Source: Amyelois transitella
Lineage: Eukaryota; Arthropoda; Insecta; Lepidoptera; Pyralidae
Reading direction: 5' to 3'
Assembly (NCBI RefSeq): GCF_032362555.1
Contig: NC_083507.1
Coordinates: forward strand, 3,413,001-3,477,000
DNA length: 64,000 nucleotides
Shown here piece by piece: positions 12,736-24,140 of the stretch (position 1 is the first letter of the stretch; each line of letters begins with the position of its first letter). Under the pieces are notes generated by a model. That model saw only the letters and a list, made by a program, of their open reading frames with translations, was not told where the DNA came from and did not search any database. Both the position numbers and the translations under genes were made by a program.

Positions 12736-14940
12736 ACCAGAACTAACGCAAGAAGGAAGATGTATAAATTTAATTGTTAATAAATGAAGAAGATGTTTAA
12801 ATGATAACAAATTTGATTAGAAATTAAATGAAGATGTATGATGAATCACACCAAAACAGACCCTGATAAGACCTTACATAATTCAATGCAATTTGTTCTT
12901 TACGAATAACTGTTACAGATTTTTAGGTCATAAGGTATAGTTTTGTGAATTTTATTATAGCAGAAATAAATAAAATCTCTGACTCCCATCCCCTCCAACT
13001 AAAACTTTAACGAAGCCTTCCGCATTCATGTTACTTTAACTCAGTCTACCCCGTAAGTTGCATAGACGTATGTGTAAAATAAACTAGGAAATGGTCAGGA
13101 ATTCCGTCGTGGCAGTTGGCTGGTGAACGTTTGACATTCGGAACCCACCTTTCACAGTCATTCCAATGCCAAACCATACAAATTGATAAAGAACGTTGAC
13201 ATATTACTGTTTTACTTCCCCCAAGGAAGATACTGCAAGGACGAAGGATAGTGTAGAATGAATTCTAATACGGGCTAATAAGAGAATACGAAAGTCTGAT
13301 GAAAATTAAATTTTGATGAAAGGAAAGCACCTTATATTGTATTCAACTAGCTATCGCCCACGGCTCTGCCTACGTGAAATGTGCTACGTTTTTCGCATCA
13401 ATGCTTAGGAAATAAATGGCGATTCTTTAAATATCGTACTTACCAAAATATCTACAGCACATTGACCTTTGCAAAATCATAAACGTAAAACACACAAACA
13501 CTTACCTGTGTTATATCACGTCTATTTACCTGCAGTTAGTGAATTATGAGGTCGCCAAAAGGTTGTTTGAATGTTTGTTCATAGATAGCCGATGCTTAGA
13601 ATGCCTTCTTTAAGGTCATAACTGTTTACCAGGAATAATTCTATTTCGCTTATGGAATCTAATCTTCTTGTATTTATATGTAAAAGTGCACACTAACGCT
13701 TGGACGAATAATCATAAGAATCAGTTGACTAACTGTTTAAGTGACATATCCACGCACAGCCAAACTGATGGTCAAGAGATTTGAAATGCGCTCTAGGTGG
13801 GAATTTTCTCAAATTCCCGCGGGAAAGGAAATTAGCTGGATTTTTCACTTTACGTGGGCAAAACGGCTGGCTTAATAGTATTTTATATTATTTGCAATAC
13901 TTATAGTAAAGAAATATGAGAAAATTTTCAGTTTTTTGTATTAGTATTTAAAGCTTAATGAATACTACTTTTGGTTTAGTAATAAAAATATATACCTACC
14001 TCAGCCCTTCACACTTACTATATAGTTACTTAATTACGTTTGATTGATTGTACTAACATATTTTAATGAAAACTGACGATGAATTAATAAGTATAGCGAA
14101 ATAAAGTCTCATTAAACATGCAAAGCAAGTTTACTAATCACGATGTTCACGATTTAGGTACTAACTAGATATGCATCTAACAATAGATAATGCGACCACA
14201 TTCCTTACACGAAATATTGCTTCATAGTTTTCATATAGACCTGAAAATAGTGAAATTGTAGTCATAGATTTGCAACCTTTAGCACGATATACATACCTTC
14301 AAATAAAAAACAACTAATCTAATATGACGAATGCTTAGATTAAATAAATCAAAGCTTTAGAAACGATTTTTAATTATCTAGATGGAAGCCTTGGACATAT
14401 AAAACTTTAACAAGTTAATATAATAGATAGGTACCTATCCCATATCGCGAGTCTCTAGCTCATACCTAAACTTCAAATATTTGGTATAAGTATTATATAG
14501 TCACTATTTCGTCATAGAACTATTTAACATAACTCGTCGAAGTAAATCGGAAGATAGATCGACAGTGCTGACAGACAATACTTACACACTTTCACTACGT
14601 CTTGGTCCACTCCCACCGTTGACAAGACAATCTGATTGTGGCGAAATCGTCCTTACAAGCAGTACCAGAGAGACATTATAGGTATCTAGTCTTTTATATT
14701 GGCGTAGTTTATTAATCACTTCATTTATATTCTTTCCTATATCAAAAAAATATCAATATTTATTTTAAAAAGAACAAAAATATAATTACTTAAAATTAGG
14801 TTAAAGGAAATTTTTTTTTTAAAAACAAACGAGTACGTGTCTTCGTTCCGTAGAGGAGGAATTGAAAAATCACGAAATATTGTTTTTTGGGGTTGAACCG
14901 TGGAGGTTAAAACTAAACTTTTCCTTACTCGGCCAAAAAA

Positions 14941-14988
14941 ATAAAGACGTATAAAAATGATTAGTAAATCGTTTTTATACGTCTTTAT
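14941..14988. repeat. Compact hairpin, 22-bp arms with 4-nt loop
   Basis: Arms 14941-14962 and 14967-14988 pair over 22 bp with a single mismatch, around the loop 'agta'. The loop is too short for a usual miRNA precursor, so a foldback repeat is more likely. Confidence 0.75.
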
Positions 14989-15069
14989 CCGTTCGTAGAC
15001 TTGAAGGCACAGTTTGGCTGAACGGTTTTAAGATTCAGACCCTAACAGGCAATTTTAACAATCACTTCT

Positions 15070-15190
15070 TCATTCATATCTCGCTAGGGAGAAGCCCGGG
15101 GTAAGCTTTTAGCCCACGATCCTGGATTGAGAAAGTCAAGTTATAACACGAAGCGACCTCCGCAACCCTTGTAGAAGAACATAACTTGAT
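15070..15190 (-). repeat. Interspersed repeat family B, minus-strand copy
   Basis: Its reverse complement matches the copy at 12612-12735 over the 'gttgcggaggtc', 'ccaggatc' and 'ccccgggctt' blocks. The two copies form a loose inverted pair about 2.5 kb apart. Confidence 0.5.
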
Positions 15191-15692
15191 GAATGTTCCC
15201 TCTTCTTTGCTTTATTCTTCATTGTTGCCTTTTACTAATCTAATAACTAAACGCACACACGAATACACAGACCGATACGTAAAATAGAAGTGAATTGGAC
15301 TGGTATAATGAAAACTAAACACTTCATAAAACCATTTTTAATTACTCTCAGTTACAACTAGGAAACATCATAGATACAAATCAGATGATATTATTATGTA
15401 GTTATACCTACATTATTACGTTTAAAATTATAGCGTTAAATTAAGGACCGTCAAGCCAATAGATTATCATCTAAATCAATTACATCGACTTTAACCGAAT
15501 GCAATGTCGTGGGTACAATATTTAAGTAGAGATGTATTGAATTTTTCATAAAACATAATTATTAGCAAACCGATCACGATAAAACTCGTAGGTTAGCAAA
15601 TTAACTATGTGTAAAAATTTGTCCATAGAAATCGGTATAATTAGGTTTTTATTACTCCGAACAAACGACATGAACAATATTAAAGCGCCTCT

Positions 15693-18600
15693 TTATTTGA
15701 GACTGCTAGGAGAAGCAAGTTCATCACGATTACTCCTTCTAATAGCTCTGGCTAGTGTACTTTTGATCTCTTCTAGTTTATCGACCTGCTTTCCAGACGT
15801 TTGCGTTAACAACACTTTCTTTGAAACAAAACTGCATATATCTCGCTTTAAATTCTTCTTAACCTCTTCTAACTGCGCAATTTCACTAGTATATTCTGAA
15901 ATTTCCTTCTGTAGGTTTTGTTTTTTTACTCGTAAATTTATGTGTGTCTTGTCTAGTTCTTTATTACTCGAGTTTGGTGTTGACGCGAGACGAGAGTACG
16001 GCCCGACTCGGGCATTCGGTCCGGGCGTCCCCGAACTGTAGACCCGCGAGTTATGACCGGCGTTTCGCTCTCCCTGGGTGTTCATCAGCAATTTGATTTT
16101 GTACGACAATTCCTTGTTATGTTTCTCGACTTTTGACAAAACTTCATTCAAATGACGCACAAGGTTAGCGGTGTCCGCCAGCTTTCTTTTCAAACTGAGA
16201 ACCTTTTTACAATGCTTGGAAGCCAAGTATTTATATTCGCCGGTCTTGCTGTCTTCCACGACGTCCAAAACGGGAACATCTTCGCACAAATAGGATATCC
16301 TGATCGTTTTAGACCCATTACCCCTAGTTGTTATTAATCTGAACATGGATTTTCCCCAATAGACATCGCTGAGCATGTCAGCTATGCTAGCACGCGAATC
16401 TTCTGCGACCTTCTCGATGTATCTGGGGAACCACGACTGTCTCATATATTCGTCGATGTTAAATTTGTGTATGTACTCAAATTCAGGCGGCGGGTTCGCG
16501 CGGACGTTGTATGGTTCATTTTCTTCATTATTTTGTTCTTGTGCGCTAGTGTTAGGGGTCTCCAACGGAACTTCCTGAGGTTGAACTTCTTGTTTAGCTG
16601 TCACGATATTTTCAGATGCTTCATTCGGGACTACTTCTTCGTTCGCGACAATCTCCTCATTGCCAATTTCTGCCGTATCGTTCTCATATAAAACTTCGCA
16701 TGGGTACGCGGTGAATTCGCCGTTCTCTGTATCATCGGCCTTCTGCAGAATGTAATGCTGTGGGTTGCCACCATTTTCTTCCCCCTCCCCGATCGCCTCC
16801 ATGACCACGATTTGATTAGCATCCACAAATTCAGCGACAGAAGCTTCTTGATTATTGACTTCTTGAAATTGATGAAAGTCTCTGGAATTATTAAAATAAT
16901 TGATTACATTTGCCGGCACAAAGTTGACCTATTGCATGTTAAGAGGTGTCCATAAAAGTGAAGTACCTGCGGAGTGTTTAGCACCTACATAGCTATGCGC
17001 TTCTATATTTTCCAGGTATGAAGCGTGCCAAACGTGATTGAGCCACAATTTATATAAAACAATCATGAACAATATGAAGCCGACAATTATATTTCCAGAA
17101 AGAGAAAAAATAATGTTTATAAATCCCAGATTTTGAAGCAGGTAATCAAAAATGTAATGGGAAAGTCTAAGATAAAAGAGATGAAGAGATAAAAAAAGAA
17201 AAGAGCAAAAAATATAATGAAACAACTACAATCTCAAAGGGAAATTTTATATAGGGGAATGTCATTATACATACCCGTTGGCAGATATAAAATGTTCTTG
17301 TTTAATCCAAGGGTTGTCCTGTGTCTCGCCCTGCACTGAAGTCTGCATTTCCCTCACCGATTGTAGGACCTCGTCGTCATACGACAACCGTTGGAGACAT
17401 GTTTCTAATCTGCTCTTCTTGTTCTCTGGTTCGCTCTCTTCCAACGTCTCTGCAAATTAGATACCTAGTTTATCTAAATACACAAAGAAAAAAAAACATC
17501 TCGAATTGAGAACCTCCTCCTGACTGACATATCAACGCACAGCCCAAATCTGAGAAGAATATAAGACTGTAGAAGTGGTAAGTATTGGAGGGAGGACGCT
17601 TTTGAATATTGTAATGCCATTTTTTATAACTAGAAGAAAACGGCGTGCGATGCAATACGACTTATTTTTATCATCCCTAAAGTTTATGTACAATATAGCA
17701 TTTCTTTTGTCTTATATTATTCCGATTTCTATGTTTAGACATAAATATGAATTTCTTGAAATACATACGCATCTCGTCCGCGCCAGGCACTTCGTAAGAG
17801 ACTTCATTGTCGGGTTCGACATCGAAATACTCCACGTCTTCTAAAATTAAAAAATATATATATATTACTTAAAAATATGTGACCAATGTAGAGAAAAACC
17901 TTAGAAATTAAAATTACTATAATAATTTAAACAGGAATTTTTGTTAAGTATTGAGTACATAAAAAACATATTCACTAAAAAAATAAGCCAATTGCTTTTT
18001 AAGCATAATTGTAGAGTTCTGTAGTAGATCAAAACAGTGCTTAGATTTTTATGTTATTTTGGATTACTTATATGTAACTCGCTTCATTGTTATTAAAATA
18101 ATAAACCTAATGTATATTTTAGATACCAAAAAAGAGTACATAAGATATTTCTCCTGATTAACCTTTTAACCGCGCGAGTCGCATATATGCGACAAATATT
18201 GCCGTGCCCCTACCGCCCGTGTCGTATTTCTGCGACAGAGAATATCCATGATTTTTTCGTTCTATTATCGTCCTATTAACTTCGTGGTATAACTAAAACT
18301 ATTATTGAATAGAGCTATTTATTACAACAATTACTTAAAATTATGTTTCATAGCTCTAAGCATTGAAAAAACTTAAACAAAAATAAGTAATTGGCAGCTC
18401 GGACTTTTCTTCGGTGTCTATCGCGCGTGTCGCATAAATATGACCATAGGGATGGGATACAATGCAATGCGCATTTTAAAAACAAAATAACAAACAGTTA
18501 AATAATCAGGTATAATGCATCATTCAGCATGAAATAAACAGTGTCATACGAAATAAAGTTAAATTTAACATATTGTCTTGTGTTACTATTTCAAATTTTT

Positions 18601-21600
18601 ATGTGTTTTTTGTAATTTACTTATCAGTGACAAGTTGTAACTTGATCAAAATACGATTTGCGACAATAACAAGTATAACTTTAAACATAAGAATTATTAA
18701 AACGGTCGCTCCATTCGCTCTCACAAAGAATTAGTCAAAATAAGTTAGATTTCGGAAATTTTACTAATTTTCACTTAGAGATAAGCTTTCACCTTAAAGA
18801 TGAATGATTGTGATACAAGAAGGCTGATTTTAAATAAAAACATAAAAAACTTTTTGACTTTTTTTTATCGATACAACGATTACTCCTCCTTATTTATTGT
18901 AGGTATTATTTTATCGATTTGTAGCGGCGCGCTAGGGGCACGACAATTGATATTTAGCCAAGCGCTTAAAAGGTTAATGATCCTGAGAATGGTTTTCACA
19001 CTATATATTTCTCACTATATAAGTGCTGAGATACAAGTAGGTATATCTTAGTCCAGACACCAGTCTCTCACAATCTGAGTATTAGTCAATATTAATCAAT
19101 ATGTAACCTGCTAATTATATACATATTTTTAAGAATGGGGAGAATTTTATTATTAATTTTTGAATTTGAATTTTGAATAACACTTACGTTTTTTATGTTC
19201 GCGTTTTGTCTTAACAGTTTCTCCCAAACCATCTTCGTCATCGTTTTGGTTATAATACTGTTTCTTCAAATCTAAAAAAGGAAATAAACAATGTATTACT
19301 ACTTCTATACACCGATGTAATTGCGCAGAAATTATTTCTTTTTATGACGTGAAAATATTTGAGAGCCTATGAGAGCATGCCATTTGAATGCGCTTACTTT
19401 ATATACTTACTTATATATTTTAAAAATAAGTTTTTAAAGGTCAGTTAATAGTTCCCTTAGCTGGCGAGCTTGCATGAAGAATTATGAATGTGGATGAAGC
19501 AAATGCGGCAAGTAGAAAGATAGGTATACGACTTGCGACCCGCCCGGCACAGGAAGCATTTATAGACATGAACCTTCCTCAGAAAACCCTCTCTCCAACA
19601 TTTCAAACAGGAAAAATATCCATCCACAACTTTCTGAGATTAGCACATACATACAGACAAAAAAAAATAAGGAGACTTTTATAATCATACATAGTGATAG
19701 TGAAGTGATTTACAACCATACCTTCTGCTTTCTTATACAACATATTCAACTTGTCAGGAGTGTAAGTTTTCTCCAAGTCTATGTTCTTCATAGTTTTCGC
19801 AACATGGTTAAAATAAGACATCTTCAGGATAAATCCAGTCACCGACTGAACGTAATTTCGTATGACTGTGGGATGCACGTCCAGGTACAGGAGACCCATT
19901 ACCTATCAATAAAAAATTTCTTAAATTTTTTTTAAATCCCGATACAACTTTGTCATGGTGTATTAGTAATTCCACTACTGAAACCCATTTATTTCATATC
20001 CATAATGAAGGATTCATAGCAAAATATCCATTACATTAATGTATGCAAACGGGAGTACACGCGAATATACCGTTTTACATACATTGATAATCACGCAACA
20101 CAAAAGTTTAAAAGTACGTACCTACTACATTTAGTGGTAGTGGACATTTTATACTGAACACTGACTAATTCTGCTTTAATGAAAAATCTAATAAGTTCAT
20201 CCGTTAGGGAGCTCGAACGACACAGACAGACTGACATTTCGAACGTATAACACCAGTTTGTTTTTCGTCAAGATTTTAAAAATATCATTTGTATGCAGTG
20301 TCGCGTCAAGTCTCGTTCAGTGTGAACTTTCCCAAAGACTACAATATAAACCTTACCTCTTCCTTTAGTTTTGGAGGCAAGCGCCGTCCATGTTGCAACT
20401 TCAAGAACGATTCCTGGGTCAATTCGTGGTTGTGATGGTCGCAAACGAAAACCGCTGTTAGGTATTTTGAATTGTAAGAGAGACGTTTCAATACAATCCT
20501 GCAGGGACAATTAGTCTTTAATGTCTCTGCCCTGAAACAATAATAAACAATAACTCATTTGCACAATAATATTTACAATTTCACGTACATTTTCAATTTA
20601 TACATTTTGAATGTAATAAGCACCATGTCTAATTTGTGTACTTATTTGTCTCTTTATTATTGGCCTAATTAAAACCCTGTGAGGCTGGTATAATCACAAA
20701 AAGTGCTTACGGAATCTAAAAAAAATTATAATGTGTTAAAATGTCATAACTAAGTTTTTCCAACTACCTACCTTTTTCTTAAACCCTTTGGCTTATAATC
20801 GCACTTTGGTTTGCTGTACACACATCGGTATGTATAGAACTCTTTTCCTGAGGATTTTGCACGGGAGTCCGCGCAACTGTAGTAATACTTCCAGCGGTCA
20901 GCATTGCCGTCGATGTATAATCTGAAACTCTTGTGAGAATCGAACTTGTCCCCTGGCTTGATAAGAGTTTTGTCCTTATGGAGATACATATCATGGTGTT
21001 CATTACAGCTAGTGATGTTTGGATCCACTGAAATTAGGAAAATTTAATATGTTTAGTTAGGTTTGCAAATTTATGCACTTGGTGCGAGTGAAAACGTCAG
21101 TAGCCGGTTAAAATATATGAAGCTTAAAGAAGGCACAATTTTTTTTACATTATGGACAGTCCAAAAACAAACCAATGCTCATATTGTTTGGGTTATTAAA
21201 TGACAGGTAACTTACCATTGATGATAGAATATTGTCCATTTTCACCCAGTTCCATATCTTCATCAGGTACAATGTCTTCACTACAATCGTAAATATATTA
21301 AGTGCTCAGAATGAATTTAAAAATTAGTATTTGTATGTATGAAATAAAAGGAAAAGAATACCATGTAATTTTATTAAGAATTTTCTAAATCTCAGGTGGT
21401 GAATAAATAAAATAATAATAATAAAGTAATAATAATATTATATACTTTTTATTATTACTTTTAACAAAAGATACTTATAAAAAATATAACTTTTTTATTG
21501 GAGCCCCCACAATAAAGTATGAAGACAGTGAAAATTATACAAACTGGCCACATAAAAGTCCATCTTGATTCTAATAATTTATTATGATGCTGAACCACAT

Positions 21601-21827
21601 CTAATGGCATTTCATTAAAAATATCAATAACATAAAAATTACCTTTGTATAATTTCAACAAAACAGTTTTCAGTGTTACCATCAGCATCAAACAGCACTG
21701 GTGATTTCTTCAAAGCTGGTACTTCCTCATCATTGGAAGTGCCTTCTATGAACTGTAGATTTTCCACAATTTGCTTCGTATTCGGACGAGTTCTCGCACT
21801 ATCTGATATCTTGTATCCAAAACTCAT
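15693..21827 (-). CDS. Uncharacterised FAR1/ZSWIM3-like zinc-module protein with C-terminal coiled coils (793 aa)
   Basis: Nine exons: 21643-21827, 21216-21280, 20772-21027, 20357-20531, 19722-19902, 19188-19271, 17769-17840, 17275-17449 and 15693-16881, together 2382 nt. Every junction keeps frame. The last exon is entered at a TTCCAG acceptor, which joins the 1.2-kb terminal open frame to the upstream exons. Residues of about 92-210 resemble the N-terminal module of ZSWIM3 and the FAR1 DNA-binding domain (WRKY-GCM1 fold), with the ligand pattern YRCVYS, TNCPCRI and a closing DHHNHEL. This fold is related to Mutator-type transposase DNA-binding domains. Residues of about 330-520 are acidic and glutamate-rich. 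About 520-620 is a compact block containing FNIDEYMRQSWFPRY, and 620-668 and 700-790 look like coiled coils. No nuclease core or SWIM finger (CxCx..CxH) is seen, so it may be a host nuclear or DNA-binding protein derived from a transposase module. The start is the first ATG of the 5' exon. The specific function is unknown. Confidence 0.82.
18158..18977. mobile_element. Non-autonomous piggyBac-like element flanked by TTAA
   Basis: An 820-bp block begins TTAACCTTTTAA and ends TTAAAAGGTTAA, so the TTAA target duplications and the inverted CCTTTTAA tips are both intact. Further in, the ends share a 'gtgcccctaccgcc' / 'gtgcccctagcgcg' subterminal inverted segment. The left end also has the palindrome gtcgcatatatgcgac. 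No transposase frame is present. It sits in the 17841-19187 intron of the zinc-module gene, so it was inserted without breaking an exon. Confidence 0.78.
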
Positions 21828-24140
21828 GTTGAAAAGATTTATTCTGTTACAATAAGCATAAATTAATAAAATTATAAGATATCAAACAGAATCCTATATA
21901 CCCCAGCTTAAATTGAAATTCCCTTCTAAATTCAAAATCTTTTTCAAGACTTCTAATGTTGATTGAGAAATATAAAACCTAGTTAATAAAGCAAAATGTG
22001 ATGTTATTGTGTGTTCCAGAACATATTGTTTGCTTTAGGACTAGGTCAATCTATGCTTTCTTATCTATGTAATAATTTTGTTTATCTGACCGATGTCAGA
22101 CCTAACAATATTTGTCTCAGCAATGCTAGAATATGATTTCACAAGGTATACTAGAGTTGGTAAGCAGTTTGAAAGTGTTACCAATACAAGATAACAGATA
22201 GGACTAAAAATGAGGGCTCTATATGAAATCAACAAAATGGAGGTAAAGTCGATTAATAAAGTTGATTTTTATGATAATTTTTGTGGTACCTACCAATAAT
22301 AAAAATATATCGCTCTTACAAGTAAATACAATCATCTTGATACGGGACGGTTATTTTCATAAATAAACATTTATTAAAAGTACATCAAATCGATGACGGG
22401 GGCATCATTCGCATTGCACAAAATGTATAACCTAATAAACATTTTTGGTGCAAAGTGGCGACTTTACAGATTTAAGATTTTAATTAATAAAATTTGCATG
22501 TTGTGAACGATGCTACCATTAAAGTAATATTGTTTTGCATACCTATTTTCCCGAAAAGAAATATCATTTCACGTTTCACAAAATACCAAGCATCAAGACG
22601 CCTGTCAGTTTGTCAACTGTCAGCGTTGTGGAGTGGACGTCCCGCCAATTCCCAAAACCAAAGAGGATTTTCTTACCATCAAAATTCGACTCCACGGAAT
22701 TTAGACCACTTGGAATGTGTGAATGGAAGGGGCGCTTTAATTTAGTTCATGCAAAACGTCGGTAAACACAAATAATAACGTTTTAAACGGTTCGATTCGT
22801 AAAATTTTGTTCGAACGAAAACTAAATAAGAACACTTTAAGAACGTTATAAAAAAACATTTTTTTTTCAATTCAATTTCAAGGTCATCGGATGGCATGTA
22901 GCGACATGTATCTGTATTTACCTACCCCTAAAAACTACGATAACGAATATCTACTTTAATTTCGCCATTCATCATCATTATATAAGGCTCTTCTATATCC
23001 AGTCCTTTCTTTCCTGATTCGTGCAGTCTTTTGCTCGTCTCATCCAATCATGGCCTCCGTGTCTTCAGATATCATCGGCTCAACTTCATGGTGGTTAGCC
23101 TCTTTCGTGGATATAAGCTTTGGGCCTACATTCAATTACTCGCCTGGTCCATCGGCTCGATTCCTTCCGAGCAATGTGCCCAGCCCTTGTCCACTTCTTA
23201 TGGGCTATAGTAAACACAACGTCGGTTACTTTAGTTCTGCTGCGAATCCATTCGTTGCACTTCCGGTCGCGGAGTGTAAATACAGGCGTGATACACTGCT
23301 CACATACCCTGAATTTAATGTATTGGCATGTGTTTGTCTCGAAGGATCAGTTTATTAGTGCCGAATGCTTCCTAAGCTTGAGTTATTCGGCGATCCACGT
23401 CCGCCATTTAGCTTTTAGGGTGATTTTATGACCAAGATTACTATAATTACAATCTTACTATAATCAAACGGTAGCTGATTGGCTAGGAGCCGATCGGTAA
23501 GTTTGGTATGTCACAATATAATTTTTGTTTGATCATAATTTTTGTTTTTCCAGAGGCCCACCTTCTCTGAGGGTATCCTAAGATCTTCGGATAATTCTAA
23601 CAACTAATCGGCCAGAACTATAAAAGTAATGTAGTTTAAGTAAAATCGATTCAGTGATTTGAGTTTAAAAGGGTACAAAAAAGCATATTTTCGTTTTATA
23701 ACATTAGTTGGGATACGCAAAATGCTAATAAAAAAATTAAACATATACCTTAAATTGTACGGATGGCAATATTGCCCAATCATTCGCTGGTCGCTAGTCG
23801 ACCACACGCTGGTTTTGATCAGTCAAAGACTGTCCAAGCAGGTCAGACTGTCGGACGAAGTTAATGGCACGCTGCACGGCTGTTAACCTAACGATACCTT
23901 CTAGTTAGAAGGGGTTGGGCTATTATAATATGTGCTAGTGAGTACCGTCTCCGTGCACTCTATATTGATGTTGGCAGCACTAGTGAAATTGTCAATCAAT
24001 CAATCTAAATGTCAAATGAAAAATGGAATTTCTCAAATATAAACAAACATGTGAACATCACGGCGTTTTACTTCGGAGATATGCTATGATATAACATACA
24101 CATACAAAGCACTTTTAAATTAAATCTCCAGTCGCGAATC
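21828..24140. other. Divergent intergenic region between the zinc-module gene and Hen1
   Basis: The two genes start at 21827 (minus) and 24141 (plus) and point away from each other, so this 2.3-kb stretch should hold both promoters. Apart from the retrotransposon remnant at 22960-23300, I see no gene or recognisable promoter motif. Confidence 0.6.
22960..23300 (-). pseudogene. Decayed non-LTR retrotransposon reverse-transcriptase C-terminus
   Basis: On the minus strand, broken frames read LRDRKCNEWIRSRTKVTD, KKWTRAGHIARKESSRWTRR and then HDWMRRAKD. These match the order of motifs at the C-terminus of insect non-LTR reverse transcriptases (K-W-x-W-A-G-H-I-A-R, then a D-W-M-R-x-A-x-D block). 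Frame changes and stops between the blocks show that it is dead. The open frames on the plus strand over the same bases are only shadows of it. Confidence 0.65.

Larger units (their letters stand above)
10708..15692. other. Intergenic region between obst-A promoter and the 3' end of the zinc-module gene
   Basis: No protein-coding exon is visible. About 10740-10860 is GC-richer than its surroundings and lies directly upstream of the obst-A ATG, so it probably holds the 5' UTR and core promoter. The rest is AT-rich, with scattered repeat fragments: a SINE piece near 11240-11335, a family A piece near 12050-12150, family B copies at 12612-12735 and 15070-15190, a degraded Helitron-like piece near 13345-13390, and a small hairpin at 14941-14988. 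Confidence 0.6.

Noticed and set aside
14941..14988. miRNA precursor
   Set aside because: The loop is only 4 nt and the whole hairpin about 48 nt, shorter than animal pre-miRNAs.
15607..16041. Plus-strand open frame of 144 codons
   Set aside because: Antisense shadow of the last exon of the zinc-module gene, whose minus-strand frame is longer and spliced in phase.
16929..17225. Minus-strand hydrophobic open frame that could be a membrane protein
   Set aside because: It lies in the intron between 17275-17449 and 15693-16881. It is AT-rich, starts at a non-ATG codon, and the flanking exons join in frame without it.
23050..23431. Overlapping plus-strand open frames of about 100 codons
   Set aside because: They lie opposite a decayed reverse-transcriptase C-terminus on the minus strand and have no coding features of their own.
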